Assembly: GCF_017115105.1 (NCBI RefSeq)
Contig: NZ_JABXKH010000113.1
Coordinates: 1-45,068, forward strand
Reading direction: 5' to 3'
Source of the DNA: Nostoc sp. NMS2
GTDB taxonomy: Bacteria > Cyanobacteriota > Cyanobacteriia > Cyanobacteriales > Nostocaceae
Length of the DNA stretch: 45,068 bases
Below the pieces are notes generated by a model. It did no database searches, was not told the DNA's origin, and saw nothing but the letters and a program-made list of their open reading frames with translations. A program made the position numbers and the translations under genes. Numbering within the stretch: position 1 is the first letter of the stretch; each line of letters begins with the position of its first letter. Of this stretch, positions 1 to 8,774 are shown in pieces.

Positions 1-1
1 G

Positions 2-2698
2 CTAGGTAACGGCACAGGGGGCTTTGGCACCGCCACCAACTTCTTCGTCGGCACTAATCCCATCTCAGTCACAGTTGGAGACTTCAACGGCGACGGCAAG
101 CTCGACTTGGCTGCCGCTAATCTCACCAGCAACAACGTCTCCGTGCTGCTGAATGCTAACCCTAGTGCCACTTTAACAATTGTCGAACCTGTTGCCCCAG
201 TCACCACCGCCACCAACACCGCCCTTGCCTATAGCGAAAACGACCCTGCGACAATCATCGACCCTGGTATTACCGTCACCGATGCCGACTCCACCAGCCT
301 CAGCAGCGCCACTGTCACTATTACCAACGGTTTTGTCGCCACAGAAGACACCCTCGCTTTTACCAACCAAAATGGCATTACTGGCACTTATACTAACGGT
401 GTCTTAACCTTAACTGGCAGTGCCACCGTCGCCGACTATCAAACTGCCCTGCAATCTGTTACCTATCAAAACAGTAGCGATAACCCCAGCACCACTCCCC
501 GCACTATCAGCTTTGTGGTCAATGATGGCAACTTAGATAGTACCCCTGCTACCCGCGACATTGATCTCACCCCAGTTAATGATGCCCCAGTCATTACCGC
601 CACCAACACCGCCCTTGCCTACACCGAAAACGACCCTGCAACAATTATCGACTCTGGTATTACCGTCACCGATGCCGACTCCAACAGCCTCAGCAGCGCC
701 ACTGTCACTATTACCAATGGTTTTGTCGCCACAGAAGACACCCTCGCTTTCACCAACCAAAATGGCATTACTGGCACTTATACTAACGGTGTCTTAACCT
801 TAACTGGCAGTGCCACCGTCGCCGACTATCAAACTGCCCTGCAATCTGTTACCTATCAAAACAGTAGCGATAACCCCAGCACCACTCCCCGCACTATCAG
901 CTTTGTGGTCAATGATGGCAACTTAGATAGTACCCCTGCTACCCGCGACATTGATCTCACCCCAGTTAATGATGCCCCAGTCATTACCGCCACCAACACC
1001 GCCCTTGCCTACACCGAAAACGACCCTGCAACAATTATCGACTCTGGTATTACCGTCACCGATGCCGACTCCAACAGCCTCAGCAGCGCCACTGTCACTA
1101 TTACCAATGGTTTTGTCGCCACAGAAGACACCCTCGCTTTCACCAACCAAAATGGCATTACTGGCACTTATACTAACGGTGTCTTAACCTTAACTGGCAG
1201 TGCCACCGTCGCCGACTATCAAACTGCCCTGCAATCTGTTACCTATCAAAACAGTAGCGATAACCCCACCACAAACCGCACTATCAGCTTTGTTGTTAAT
1301 GATGGCAGCTTAGATAGCACCCCTGTAACCCGCGACATTAATCTCACCGCAGTTAATGATGCCCCCACAGATTTGGAGTTAAGTGCCAACACCATCAACG
1401 ATGAAGCACCAGCCAACACTGCCATCGGCACATTCAGCAGCACTGACCCAGATCAAAAGGATAATTTTGCATACAGCTTAGTTTCGGGAATTGATGATGT
1501 TGATAATAATGCCTTCACCATTGATGGCAATAGCCTCAAAATCAACAATTCTCCAGACTTTAAAACTAAGTCTAGTTACAAAATCCGCGTCCGTACCACT
1601 GACAATGGTAATTTCACCTTTGAGAAAGGGTTGACTATTAATGTTAATAATGCTACTGAAATACCCAACCGTCTCACTAACCCTAATGATGATGTCTTTA
1701 ACATCAAAGGTAAGGATGTCAAACTCAAACTGGAAATTAAACTCACTGGACACAGTTCTAAGCTGGTGAATGAACTGGGTTTATTTACTGTTGATGATAC
1801 TAAAGGTATCATTGACGGTATTGCCCCTGGTGCTGAAGGTTATGCCAAAGCAGCTTTAAAACGGTCAAAAGTAATTTTATCAGCGATCGCTAATACCCCT
1901 AACGGTTTTGACTACAATAATCTCAGCAGTCTGCTGGAATTAAATTCTGGCGATAATTTCCGATTCTTGTTAGTCATAGACAGTACCTTAGATGCTGTAC
2001 GCAACGATCCTAACTCCATTAGAAAATTACTGTTTTCTGGTGTTTCAACACAAATTACAGCCTTGAATGATGATAGTTTCTCTCTAGGTTGGAAGGATGT
2101 TTCTAATAACACTGCCACAGATTTTAACGATTTGGTGGTGAAAGTTAAACAGACCAATCAAGCTTTACCTATTGGTACAAATCTCCAAGATAAATTCCTT
2201 GGGGAAGTGATTGATTTGCGAGATATCAAACAATCAGTGAAAGCGGAATTTAACGTTTACAGAGAAGCATCTTACAACAATTATGTCGGCTTTTATCAGG
2301 TGACTGATGCAAATGGGGGAATTGATACTAATGGTGATGGCATAGCCGATGTTCTCACTGGACAGGCTGGTTATATTCAGGCTGCTGTGCGTGGCAAAAT
2401 TGCGGGTATTGATTTGAGTGTAAGTAACCAAGGTTCTGCTACTTACACTGGTACTTTCCAACCTGGTGCGATTTTTGCTCCCTTCATTATTGTGAATGGT
2501 AGACCTGATGCGCTTTTAGATAATAATTCTAATAACGATCCGGCGGTTTATTTCCCGTTCTTAGGTGCTAATTCTGATAAATCAGATCACATTCGCCTGT
2601 TAGCAAATAATACCTTTGGTTTTGAGGATTTGCCTAGTGGTGGCGATCGCGATTTCAATGATGTGATTATCAAAGCTAATTTGACAGCTACAGTTTAG
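2..2698 (+). CDS. Large VCBS/cadherin-like repeat protein with DUF4114 C-terminus (5' end outside window)
   Basis: The reading frame is open from the left edge, so only the C-terminal ~898 residues are seen; a TTG at 107 is internal. The first ~35 residues are an FG-GAP/VCBS repeat with the calcium-loop motif DFNGDGKLDL. Three cadherin-like modules of about 130 residues follow (211-600, 601-990, 991-1371), each ending in VNDAP. A diverged cadherin-type domain (about 1373-1650) and two DUF4114-type domains (about 1660-2150 and 2230-2695) come next; each of the last two ends in an aspartate-rich signature (TDFNDLVVK, RDFNDVIIK). The architecture indicates a secreted or cell-surface calcium-binding adhesin or matrix protein. 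No enzyme motif is seen. Modules 2 and 3 are nearly identical in DNA, which points to recent amplification. Family assignment is firm; function is inferred. Confidence 0.88.
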   Translation, partial: LGNGTGGFGTATNFFVGTNPISVTVGDFNGDGKLDLAAANLTSNNVSVLLNANPSATLTIVEPVAPVTTATNTALAYSENDPATIIDPGITVTDADSTSLSSATVTITNGFVATEDTLAFTNQNGITGTYTNGVLTLTGSATVADYQTALQSVTYQNSSDNPSTTPRTISFVVNDGNLDSTPATRDIDLTPVNDAPVITATNTALAYTENDPATIIDSGITVTDADSNSLSSATVTITNGFVATEDTLAFTNQNGITGTYTNGVLTLTGSATVADYQTALQSVTYQNSSDNPSTTPRTISFVVNDGNLDSTPATRDIDLTPVNDAPVITATNTALAYTENDPATIIDSGITVTDADSNSLSSATVTITNGFVATEDTLAFTNQNGITGTYTNGVLTLTGSATVADYQTALQSVTYQNSSDNPTTNRTISFVVNDGSLDSTPVTRDINLTAVNDAPTDLELSANTINDEAPANTAIGTFSSTDPDQKDNFAYSLVSGIDDVDNNAFTIDGNSLKINNSPDFKTKSSYKIRVRTTDNGNFTFEKGLTINVNNATEIPNRLTNPNDDVFNIKGKDVKLKLEIKLTGHSSKLVNELGLFTVDDTKGIIDGIAPGAEGYAKAALKRSKVILSAIANTPNGFDYNNLSSLLELNSGDNFRFLLVIDSTLDAVRNDPNSIRKLLFSGVSTQITALNDDSFSLGWKDVSNNTATDFNDLVVKVKQTNQALPIGTNLQDKFLGEVIDLRDIKQSVKAEFNVYREASYNNYVGFYQVTDANGGIDTNGDGIADVLTGQAGYIQAAVRGKIAGIDLSVSNQGSATYTGTFQPGAIFAPFIIVNGRPDALLDNNSNNDPAVYFPFLGANSDKSDHIRLLANNTFGFEDLPSGGDRDFNDVIIKANLTATV
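211..1371 (+). repeat. Three tandem 390-bp coding repeats
   Basis: The block starting CACCAACACCGCCCTTGCCT recurs at 211, 601 and 991, an exact 390-bp period (130 codons). Copies 2 and 3 match at every base I compared from 601-878 against 991-1268, then copy 3 loses one codon and diverges. Copy 1 differs by scattered substitutions. The period preserves the reading frame, so copy number can change without breaking the gene. Confidence 0.95.
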
Positions 2699-2723
2699 GA
2701 CTTATTAATTAATAGTTAGATTT

Positions 2724-2770
2724 GCTTGCTCGTCTCAAAGAAAGTATTTCACGAATGAGCAAGCTTTTTC
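2724..2770 (+). terminator. Likely terminator of the VCBS gene
   Basis: GCTTGCTC at 2724-2731 pairs with GAGCAAGC at 2757-2764 and is followed by five T residues. The 8-bp stem has a long loop of about 25 nt, so it is a plausible rather than ideal intrinsic terminator, 26 nt after the stop codon. Confidence 0.5.
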
Positions 2771-2828
2771 TATTTCAGAAAATTTTTAGACAATCCCTGC
2801 ATCACGCCTCTATCCATTTTGCTGTGTC

Positions 2829-2899
2829 TGATGCGGGAGCGTAGGCGTAGCCCGTCGTCCCCTTCGGGGATCTTGCTATGCGTAGCGTCTGGCAGGGAA
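2829..2899. repeat. Nostocales-type interspersed palindromic repeat
   Basis: The stretch holds GCGTAGGCGTAGCCCGTCG, a CCCC-TTC-GGGG hairpin and a TGCGTAGCGTCT block. The GCGTAGGCGTAGCCCGTCG core recurs near 15331-15349. It lies between the VCBS gene and the formaldehyde dehydrogenase gene and shows no coding potential. Confidence 0.6.
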
Positions 2900-3058
2900 G
2901 ACATCACTTGATCATTCACTCACTACTCATTGATTAAAAGCTGTAATCTTCATCTGGCAAGCATTTTTGCTTTTATTAGTGCCATTACCCCGTATCCTTA
3001 AAGCACTCCCCGATATAAACTCAAAGAAGCCCAATAACAAAACTATATAGGAGGGCTG

Positions 3059-4171
3059 ATGTTGCAAGTTAAAGCAGCAGTAGCTTACAGCGCAGGTAAG
3101 CCGTTGACAATTGAAACCGTTCAACTATCGGGGCCACAAGCTGGCGAGGTGTTAGTTGAGGTGAAAGCAAGCGGAGTTTGCCATACCGACGCTTTTACCC
3201 TATATGGTGACGATCCCGAAGGTTTGTTTCCGGCTATTTTGGGACATGAAGGTGCTGGTGTGGTAGTAGAGGTAGGTGCGGGTGTCACCAGTTTGAAACC
3301 AGGGGATCATGTGATTCCCCTATACACTCCCGAATGCCGCCAGTGCGAATATTGTCTGAGCTTCAAAACTAATCTCTGTCAAGCCATTCGCTTAACTCAA
3401 GCACGCGGTGTCATGCCCAATGGCACCAGTCGCTTTAGCATTGATGGGCAGATGATTCATCATTATATGGGTACATCCACTTTTGCCAACTATACGGTGC
3501 TACCAGAAATCGCCCTGGCAAAAATTCGGGAAGATGCCCCATTTGAAAAGGTTTGTTACATTGGCTGTGGTGTTACTACTGGTGTGGGTGCAGTTATCAA
3601 TACTGCTAAAGTAGAACCGGGAGCAAATGTAGTGGTTTTCGGCTTGGGTGGTATTGGCTTAAATGTCATCCAGGGGGCGCGGATGGTAGGGGCGAATATG
3701 ATTGTCGGGGTAGATATTAATCCCAGCAAACGCGCTTTGGCAGAAAAGTTTGGCATGACGCACTTTGTCAATCCCCAGGAAGTAGAGGGTGATTTAGTTC
3801 CCTATCTGGTTGACTTAACAAAAGGCGGTGCTGATTACAGTTTTGAATGTATCGGTAATGTCAAAATTATGCGTCAAGCATTAGAATGCTGCCATAAAGG
3901 TTGGGGCGTTAGTGTGGTTATTGGTGTTGCTGGTGCTGGACAGGAAATCAGTACTCGTCCTTTTCAATTAGTAACTGGGCGCGTTTGGAAAGGTTCAGCA
4001 TTCGGAGGTGCAAGAGGACGTACAGATGTGCCGAAAATTGTTGATTGGTATATGGAAGGTAAGATAAATATTGATGATTTGATTACCCATGTGATGCCCA
4101 TTGAACAAATTAATGATGCTTTTGAATTGATGCACAAAGGTGAATCAATTCGGAGTGTGGTAACTTTTTAG
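3059..4171 (+). CDS. frmA: S-(hydroxymethyl)glutathione dehydrogenase / class III alcohol dehydrogenase
   Basis: This zinc- and NAD-dependent MDR enzyme oxidises S-hydroxymethylglutathione in formaldehyde detoxification and can also act as an S-nitrosoglutathione reductase (family knowledge). The protein has 370 residues, close to the family norm. Visible features are the catalytic zinc ligands C41 and H63 (GHEGAG), the structural zinc cysteines C93, C96, C99 and C107, and the Rossmann motif [11 protein letters not shown] near residue 195. The ATG at 3059 follows AGGAGGG at an ideal distance. No S-formylglutathione hydrolase gene is adjacent, so the next pathway step must be encoded elsewhere. 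It appears monocistronic and convergent with the DUF1338 gene. Confidence 0.93.
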   Translation: MLQVKAAVAYSAGKPLTIETVQLSGPQAGEVLVEVKASGVCHTDAFTLYGDDPEGLFPAILGHEGAGVVVEVGAGVTSLKPGDHVIPLYTPECRQCEYCLSFKTNLCQAIRLTQARGVMPNGTSRFSIDGQMIHHYMGTSTFANYTVLPEIALAKIREDAPFEKVCYIGCGVTTGVGAVINTAKVEPGANVVVFGLGGIGLNVIQGARMVGANMIVGVDINPSKRALAEKFGMTHFVNPQEVEGDLVPYLVDLTKGGADYSFECIGNVKIMRQALECCHKGWGVSVVIGVAGAGQEISTRPFQLVTGRVWKGSAFGGARGRTDVPKIVDWYMEGKINIDDLITHVMPIEQINDAFELMHKGESIRSVVTF

Positions 4172-4238
4172 CTGTTAGATTCAAAGCTTTTTAGTCGGTT
4201 GGCGCAATTAAAGTTAACTGGTAAAGATTGTCATTTGT

Positions 4239-4268
4239 CACTTGTACTGAGCGTAGTCGAAGTATTGG
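4239..4268 (+). repeat. Dispersed 30-bp repeat (CACTTGTACTGAGCG family), copy 1
   Basis: CACTTGTACTGAGCGTAGTC followed by GAAGTATTGG. The same unit occurs at 11108-11137, 28295-28324, reversed at 24645-24674, and in an expanded form at 30532-30609. All copies lie outside or at the edges of genes. Just upstream, 4191-4230 matches the reverse complement of the right end of the element at 30462-30656. Confidence 0.8.
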
Positions 4269-4285
4269 TCATTTGTCATTAGATT

Positions 4286-4362
4286 TGTAGGTTGGGTTGA
4301 ACTTTAGTGTTACCCAACAAATCCCTGAAAATGTTGGGTTTCGTTCCTCAACCCAACCTACA
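4286..4362. repeat. Inverted-repeat element TGTAGGTTGGGTT, copy 1
   Basis: The element begins TGTAGGTTGGGTT and ends AACCCAACCTACA, giving terminal inverted arms around an inner repeat of ACCCAACA and TGTTGGGT. A second copy lies at 42983-43063. At about 77-81 bp with no coding capacity it behaves like a small palindromic mobile repeat. Confidence 0.85.
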
Positions 4363-4429
4363 TTGGAGTTATTTTTTAGGCTTAACCGAACAGTATTGGG
4401 ACGTATATCTGTCAGTTGTGTCAACTTAA

Positions 4430-4462
4430 GCTAAAACACAAGATAAAATCTCGTGTTTTAGC
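4430..4462. terminator. Bidirectional hairpin between convergent genes
   Basis: GCTAAAACAC (4430-4439) pairs perfectly with GTGTTTTAGC (4453-4462). It sits between the ends of the convergent formaldehyde dehydrogenase and DUF1338 genes. AT-rich flanks on both sides suit a terminator used from either direction. Confidence 0.6.
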
Positions 4463-4519
4463 CTAAATAAAATTTCAAGATTCCAAAATTGAAGCTATTT
4501 CTTCACTAACAACTCTCAG

Positions 4520-5434
4520 CTATTTAGATAAACGAGTCATTTCAAACAATTGCTGGGCATTACTTCCTAAAAAAGCATCGAAAAGTATCTGCTTTCCAGG
4601 CTCCACTTCTACTAGATAGCGCTGGGCAATTTCATAATAAGCGTAAGTCCAAGGGATCTGAATTTCTGCGGCACTATTATCATCTAACACTGTCACCATT
4701 TCTGTTACAGCTTGAGTTGCAGTTTGCCGCAAACCACAGGCAACATTTCCCTCTATCTCTGCTTTCATTGGTACACCCAGATTAGCCAAACTACTAGCGG
4801 TAGTATCGATGTCTGGATATTGTGGGGTGTTCTGTCCGTTGATATAGCCTGTAAAATGGTTGACACCATATCCGTGCAGCAACACCCAAGCCCCATACTG
4901 AGTAACCTTATTGACCTCTTCGACAACAGAACGCTTGGGAGGTAGCCAAGGACGGGTGAAGACTTGCTGGAGTTGTTTGGCAATAGTTTCAATCTTCTCG
5001 TCTTTTTTGAGAAGAGTAACGGGTGAGGTCAATTGGTGTGGGATTGCAGATACTGTTTGAGAGATAAGTTGAGCAATATTAGCAGGCAATTCATCAACAA
5101 TCAACTCACTCATAAAGAGTTTGGGTAAGTTAAATTCCTCTTGCTGCGGATGGCGATAATGACGGGCATATAGATGAGTTTGAGCAAAATTATACTCTCC
5201 AGCCGCCACGTAACCCAAAGCTTCTGCAAATTGTGCGAGATAGTCAATTCCTAAATTAACTTTACCCTGGGGACTATCTACCAATAAACGCAAAGACCGA
5301 AAGGCAATGTGGTCGTTGGCAACAGTTCCACCGGCAGCAGTTATCATTTGCTGGTAGGTACGGGCATGATTTACTCTGGTGCTGTATTCTTGCCAAAGTA
5401 ATTTCCATAAATTAAGGGCTATTTCGGGTTTCAT
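4520..5434 (-). CDS. DUF1338 (HglS-like) metal-dependent dioxygenase family protein
   Basis: The 304-residue protein belongs to the DUF1338 family. Characterised bacterial members (HglS/YdcJ) are Fe(II) 2-oxoadipate dioxygenase/decarboxylases of lysine catabolism, and plant members include FLO7. Candidate metal ligands are H42 in DHIAFRSL, H193 in GYGVNHFTGYIN, and E268 in YAYYEIAQR; this spacing resembles the His/His/Glu set of the family. The start is the ATG at 5434, with only a weak ribosome site visible. No lysine-catabolism genes lie nearby, so the substrate in this organism is unknown. The gene is alone, convergent with frmA. Confidence 0.8.
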   Translation of the reverse strand: MKPEIALNLWKLLWQEYSTRVNHARTYQQMITAAGGTVANDHIAFRSLRLLVDSPQGKVNLGIDYLAQFAEALGYVAAGEYNFAQTHLYARHYRHPQQEEFNLPKLFMSELIVDELPANIAQLISQTVSAIPHQLTSPVTLLKKDEKIETIAKQLQQVFTRPWLPPKRSVVEEVNKVTQYGAWVLLHGYGVNHFTGYINGQNTPQYPDIDTTASSLANLGVPMKAEIEGNVACGLRQTATQAVTEMVTVLDDNSAAEIQIPWTYAYYEIAQRYLVEVEPGKQILFDAFLGSNAQQLFEMTRLSK

Positions 5435-5530
5435 ATAAATTAGTCATGTCATTTGTCATTTGTCGAGGAAGAGGCAAAAGTTAGGAAATCTCCTTCTACA
5501 TCCCACTCTCCCTAATCTTTTAAGAACTTA

Positions 5531-5569
5531 TACCAATTTTTTATAAGCTGCATGGAATTAGATCCCCCC
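5531..5569. repeat. Putative element end, inverted relative to 42690-42729
   Basis: TACCAATTTTTTATAAGCTG followed by CATGGAATTAGATCCCCCC. The reverse complement, with one indel and two substitutions, lies at 42690-42729. In both places a transposase tail lies close by, so these may be the terminal inverted repeats of one element family. Confidence 0.55.
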
Positions 5570-5587
5570 CAACCCCCCTTATTAAGG

Positions 5588-5719
5588 CTACGGTGTACAC
5601 ACAAGTAGTCCTAGAGCGAGTTTCCAGCCAAAAAAGGTAGATTCAAACTGATACAATCCGCGAATCAAAGTAGTAATTCCCGGAGGTTTCTGATAGGGTA
5701 AGCCTCTTGGCATCAGGTT
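5588..5719 (-). pseudogene. C-terminal remnant of a transposase-like protein, copy 1
   Basis: Read on the minus strand, 43 codons end in TAG at 5588-5590. The peptide starts NLMPRGLPYQKPPGITTLIR and continues with GLYQFESTFFGWKLALGLL, ending VCTP. I recognise this as resembling the tail of cyanobacterial transposases, though the exact IS family cannot be named without a search. The remainder of the gene is missing; the frame runs into TAATTCG repeats upstream. An identical copy is at 42403-42534. Confidence 0.6.
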
Positions 5720-5721
5720 AA

Positions 5722-5755
5722 ATAATTCGTAATTCGTAATTCGTAATTCGTAATT
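5722..5755. repeat. Short tandem heptamer repeat (TAATTCG)n
   Basis: Four to five units of TAATTCG. The same heptamer array occurs at 28902-28945, 41875-41901 and 42537-42571. Tandem heptamers of this sort are well known in heterocystous cyanobacteria. Confidence 0.85.
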
Positions 5756-5861
5756 AAGTTTTGTGACGGGGATTTAGACCCCGACCCAAAACGCGCTGTC
5801 TGTAGAGACAGGGGACTTAAACCCCCAAAGTTCGTTAAAAATTTTACTTCCTCATTTCTGT

Positions 5862-5885
5862 AGAGACGCGATTAATCGCGTCTCT
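5862..5885. repeat. Perfect 24-bp palindrome AGAGACGCGATT...
   Basis: The 12-base arm AGAGACGCGATT is followed directly by its reverse complement. A near copy, AGACGCGAT-AA-ATCGCGTCT, is at 15437-15456. This is a common interspersed palindrome in Nostoc-type genomes and here lies about 110 bp before the HNH gene. Confidence 0.75.
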
Positions 5886-5993
5886 TATAAATTAATTGCT
5901 GAATTCTGCCGAAAGTATAATTTATTCTCATCTCCCTGGCAGGATGTATTTGTGTTAACATTTATGTAAAGCTAATACCCTGAGCGCAGATAA

Positions 5994-6491
5994 ATGGGGA
6001 AGGTTTTAGTCTTAAACGCATCTTACGAACCTCTCAATATAACGAGTTGGCGGCGTGCTGTGGTTCTGTTAATTAAGGGCAAAGCAGAACGCGTAGAACA
6101 CAACGGTAAATTCCTGTACTCGGATTTTCCGTTGCCGACCGTGATCCGATTACGTCATTACGTGCGTGTTCCTTATAAAGAAATTCCTCTGACTCGCCGA
6201 AATATATTGCACCGTGATGGTCATGCCTGTCAATACTGTGGTTACACAGGAGATGAGTTGACTCTAGATCATGTAATACCGCGATCGCGCGGCGGGGGCG
6301 ATACTTGGGAGAACATTGTGACAGCTTGTGTCCGTTGCAATGTTAAAAAAGGCAGTCGGACTCCCCATGAAGCTCACATGCCTTTACGCCATCCTCCCCG
6401 CCAACCTTATAGCAGCCTCTATTTCGAGGTTAGCAAACATCTTAAGAGTGGACTGCATACAGAGTGGCAAAAGTATGTTATAGGTCTTTGA
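5994..6491 (+). CDS. HNH endonuclease family protein
   Basis: The 165-residue protein carries a classical zinc-stabilised HNH motif: C79/C82 (CQYCG), the DH pair at residues 92-93 (LTLDHVIPRSRGG), an asparagine near 107, and C112/C115 (CVRC). Residues 1-70 (MGKVLVLNASYEPLNITSWR and onward) form the N-terminal half found in a widespread family of stand-alone bacterial HNH proteins, common in cyanobacteria. Biological role is uncertain; such proteins are not necessarily mobile and are usually chromosomally conserved. The ATG at 5994 has no strong Shine-Dalgarno sequence. The downstream sequence to 6775 shows no further gene. Confidence 0.9.
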   Translation: MGKVLVLNASYEPLNITSWRRAVVLLIKGKAERVEHNGKFLYSDFPLPTVIRLRHYVRVPYKEIPLTRRNILHRDGHACQYCGYTGDELTLDHVIPRSRGGGDTWENIVTACVRCNVKKGSRTPHEAHMPLRHPPRQPYSSLYFEVSKHLKSGLHTEWQKYVIGL

Positions 6492-6775
6492 GCAAAAACG
6501 CAGAGGAGCAGAGAGAGCAGGGGAATAAGGGGGAATTATTGAACAAGTCTCTCCCTTGTCTTTTCTTCATGCCCCCTGCCTCTTCGTTGAGAAATTTACG
6601 GCTATATAGCTTGCAACGAAGGCGATCGCGTCTTGTAGACCAAAAAATATACTTAGATGTATAGTGCAATGTCTTGATATTTTTGCGAAGATCAAAATAA
6701 TGTGGCTAAATTCAGTGAATTGCTGATTGTAGTATTTCTGAATAAAAGGAGCCTCACACTTTAAAAAAGTTCCCT

Positions 6776-8062
6776 ATGTACTTGAATTCTCCCGTTACTC
6801 AGTTTGAGAGTTTGTCATTGACCACAGCAGAGCCAAACCCAGAGGAACCTGAAATCGAGAAAGCGCCAGTGGAAGTTGCATTTAAAAGTCCATCATTACC
6901 GCCATCGGTAGGTGACGGAGCTATATTTCTCAGTAACCGTGGTAATTCTCTGGCACAACAAAAGTCAGAAGAACTCCAAAAAACCCTTTTGGCACATCGA
7001 CACGATCGCCAACTGGTAATTTTGCAAGATTTTCCTGACCCTGATGCCCTCTCTTGTGCGTGGGCTTATCAGTTAATTGCCCAGCAATATGATATCAAAT
7101 GCGAAATCATTTATGCTGGCGCATTGAGCCATCAAGAAAATATTGCCTTGGTAAGATTGACTAACTTACCTATCCAACGCTGGACAACGCAAATCTTGAA
7201 AACTAAAGATTTGTCATCTTATCAAGGTTTTGTGTTAATTGATAACCAAGGAACTACTTCACAGCTACTATCAGCAGTGCAGCAAGCTGGAATTCCCCTA
7301 GTGGTACTCGTTGACCATCACAGTATCCAAGGCGATCTGCAATCAGAGTTTGAGGATATCCGTCCTTATGTCAGAGCGACGGCAACAATTTTTACTCAAT
7401 ACCTCCAAACAGGATTACTAGCATTAGATAGCAGCATAAATCAACACGTCAAATGTGCCACTGCCTTGATGCACGGCTTGCGATCAGATACAAATCGACT
7501 GATGCAAGCGCAAGAAGAAGACTTTATGGCAGCAGCGTATTTAAGCCGATTTTATGACGCTCAATTGCTGAATGCTATTTTACAAGCGAACCGTTCTAAG
7601 CGGGTAATGGATGTGATCGAGCGATCGCTAAAAAATCGCATCGTCCAAAATAACTTTTCCATTGCTGGTGTAGGTTACTTACGCTACGACGACCGCGATG
7701 CCATCCCCCAAGCGGCTGATTTTCTCGTCACCGAAGAAAACGTTCACACCGCCGTAGTTTACGGCATTGTTCACGATGAAGACGATGAACTGGAAATAGT
7801 CATCGGTTCCCTGAGAACCACCAAACTTACCCTTGACCCTGATGAATTCATCAAAGAAGCCTTTGGACAAGATAGTGCAGGGCGGTTTTTCGGCGGTGGA
7901 AGGACAAGCGCAGGCGGCTTTGAAATTCCGATGGGCTTCTTATCTGGCAGCAATGAAAATTCCGCTTATGCGAAAATGAAGTGGGAAGTATTCGACGCTC
8001 AAATTAAGCAAAAACTGCTGAGGTTAGTTAACCCTAGAGACAATCCGATTCAGTCAGAATAG
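6776..8062 (+). CDS. DHH/DHHA1 family phosphoesterase (NrnA-like)
   Basis: The 428-residue protein has the DHH superfamily signatures: DFPDPDALS at residues 85-93, a DN pair near 156, the DHH triad at 180-182 (VLVDHHS), and a DHHA1 glycine-rich motif GGGRTSAGGF near residue 370. These enzymes are Mn-dependent phosphodiesterases acting on nano-RNA, pAp or cyclic dinucleotide products. The N-terminal ~60 residues are a variable, acidic and proline-rich extension. An AAAAGGAG-type ribosome site lies about 18-25 nt before the ATG at 6776, rather far upstream, so a slightly different start is possible. A strong terminator-like hairpin follows at 8159. Exact substrate cannot be told from sequence. 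Confidence 0.88.
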   Translation: MYLNSPVTQFESLSLTTAEPNPEEPEIEKAPVEVAFKSPSLPPSVGDGAIFLSNRGNSLAQQKSEELQKTLLAHRHDRQLVILQDFPDPDALSCAWAYQLIAQQYDIKCEIIYAGALSHQENIALVRLTNLPIQRWTTQILKTKDLSSYQGFVLIDNQGTTSQLLSAVQQAGIPLVVLVDHHSIQGDLQSEFEDIRPYVRATATIFTQYLQTGLLALDSSINQHVKCATALMHGLRSDTNRLMQAQEEDFMAAAYLSRFYDAQLLNAILQANRSKRVMDVIERSLKNRIVQNNFSIAGVGYLRYDDRDAIPQAADFLVTEENVHTAVVYGIVHDEDDELEIVIGSLRTTKLTLDPDEFIKEAFGQDSAGRFFGGGRTSAGGFEIPMGFLSGSNENSAYAKMKWEVFDAQIKQKLLRLVNPRDNPIQSE

Positions 8063-8158
8063 AGGGAGATAAAGGAGATGAGGAGAACTCCTAACTCATA
8101 CAGCAGTCAAAGTGATTGGTTAGATAGCATCCCTAAGTCATTCGTGATAAATATATTT

Positions 8159-8190
8159 CCCGACTTTTCTCAAAAGTCGGGAATTTTGGT
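8159..8190 (+). terminator. Strong hairpin terminator
   Basis: CCCGACTTTT-CTC-AAAAGTCGGG is a perfect 10-bp stem with a 3-nt loop, followed by a T-rich stretch. It lies about 100 bp after the DHH phosphoesterase gene and just before a UPF0175 relic. Confidence 0.8.
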
Positions 8191-8199
8191 CTTTTCACA

Positions 8200-8235
8200 G
8201 AGGCTGAACTGATTGAGGATGTAGTTTGTGCCTAA
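8200..8235 (+). pseudogene. 3' relic of a second UPF0175 gene
   Basis: GAG GCT GAA CTG ATT GAG GAT and onward translates to EAELIEDVVCA and a stop, matching the last residues EAELIEDLARA of the intact UPF0175 gene ending at 9110. The DNA match continues into TGCCTAATGT, the overlap with the partner toxin start. Only this tail is left, showing that a second antitoxin-toxin locus once lay here or that the present one was duplicated and deleted. Confidence 0.7.
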
Positions 8236-8303
8236 TGTTAAGTAGGTAGTCAGAAATAAAATTAACTCGCGCCTACCTATTTTATTTTCTCAGAAGGAGC
8301 GCC

Positions 8304-8774
8304 ATGAAGTCTATAGAACTGCAAATGCTACAAACTTTGTATGAGCAAGATTTTTATGCTTGGGTAGAGCAGACAGCAGAGCTTTTGCGATCGCACCACT
8401 GGGACACACTGGATTTAGAAAACTTAATTCAGGAAGTGGTAGACTTGGGTAAGAGTCAACAACGGGACTTGCAGAGTGCGTTGCGGTTAGTCTTATCGCA
8501 TTTGTTGAAGTGGAAGTATCAACCCGAACGTCGTAGTCACAGTTGGCAAGTTACCATTACTCGTGAGCGACTGAATATAGATGAATTACTGCAAGAAAGT
8601 CCTAGCTTGCGGCGTTTTTTAAATGATGCTGAGTGGATAAATACTACCTATCAAAGAGCGCTGCGAGAGGCGATGGTGGAAACTGGTTTATTAGACGATG
8701 ACTTTGCGATCGTCTGTCCCTTTGCTGTCGATGAGATTTTAGACTTAGACTTTTATCCTAAAGCTGAGGAATAA
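8304..8774 (+). CDS. DUF29 family protein
   Basis: This 156-residue protein has the layout of the DUF29 family, abundant in cyanobacteria: an N-terminal LYEQDFYAWVEQTAELLRS block, an acidic helix with DLENLIQEVVDLGKSQQRDL, then LVLSHLLKWKYQPERRSHSW and a C-terminal DFYP. The family has no established biochemical function; it often occurs in many copies near repeats or toxin-antitoxin genes. The start is well supported by AGAAGGAGCGCC before the ATG. The gene sits between a UPF0175 relic and an intact UPF0175 gene. Confidence 0.88.
   Translation: MKSIELQMLQTLYEQDFYAWVEQTAELLRSHHWDTLDLENLIQEVVDLGKSQQRDLQSALRLVLSHLLKWKYQPERRSHSWQVTITRERLNIDELLQESPSLRRFLNDAEWINTTYQRALREAMVETGLLDDDFAIVCPFAVDEILDLDFYPKAEE

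Larger units (their letters stand above)
5588..5777. repeat. Exact 190-bp direct repeat, copy 1
   Basis: 5588-5777 matches 42403-42592 at every base in the same orientation. The unit carries the transposase tail, the TAATTCG run and the sequence to GACGGGGATTTAG. Flanking bases differ on both sides. Complete identity including the heptamer count suggests a recent copying event. Confidence 0.92.
5435..5993. other. Repeat-rich intergenic region
   Basis: This 559-bp gap holds, in order, an element-end motif at 5531-5569, a transposase tail (5588-5719), TAATTCG heptamers, an imperfect palindrome around GACGGGGATTTAGACCCCG, and a perfect 24-bp palindrome. No intact gene is seen. The HNH gene promoter must lie within its last 100 bases. 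Confidence 0.7.

Noticed and set aside
180..1187. Repeated proline/serine-rich frames overlapping the VCBS gene on both strands
   Set aside because: They recur at the 390-bp period of the tandem modules and are shadows of the real reading frame.
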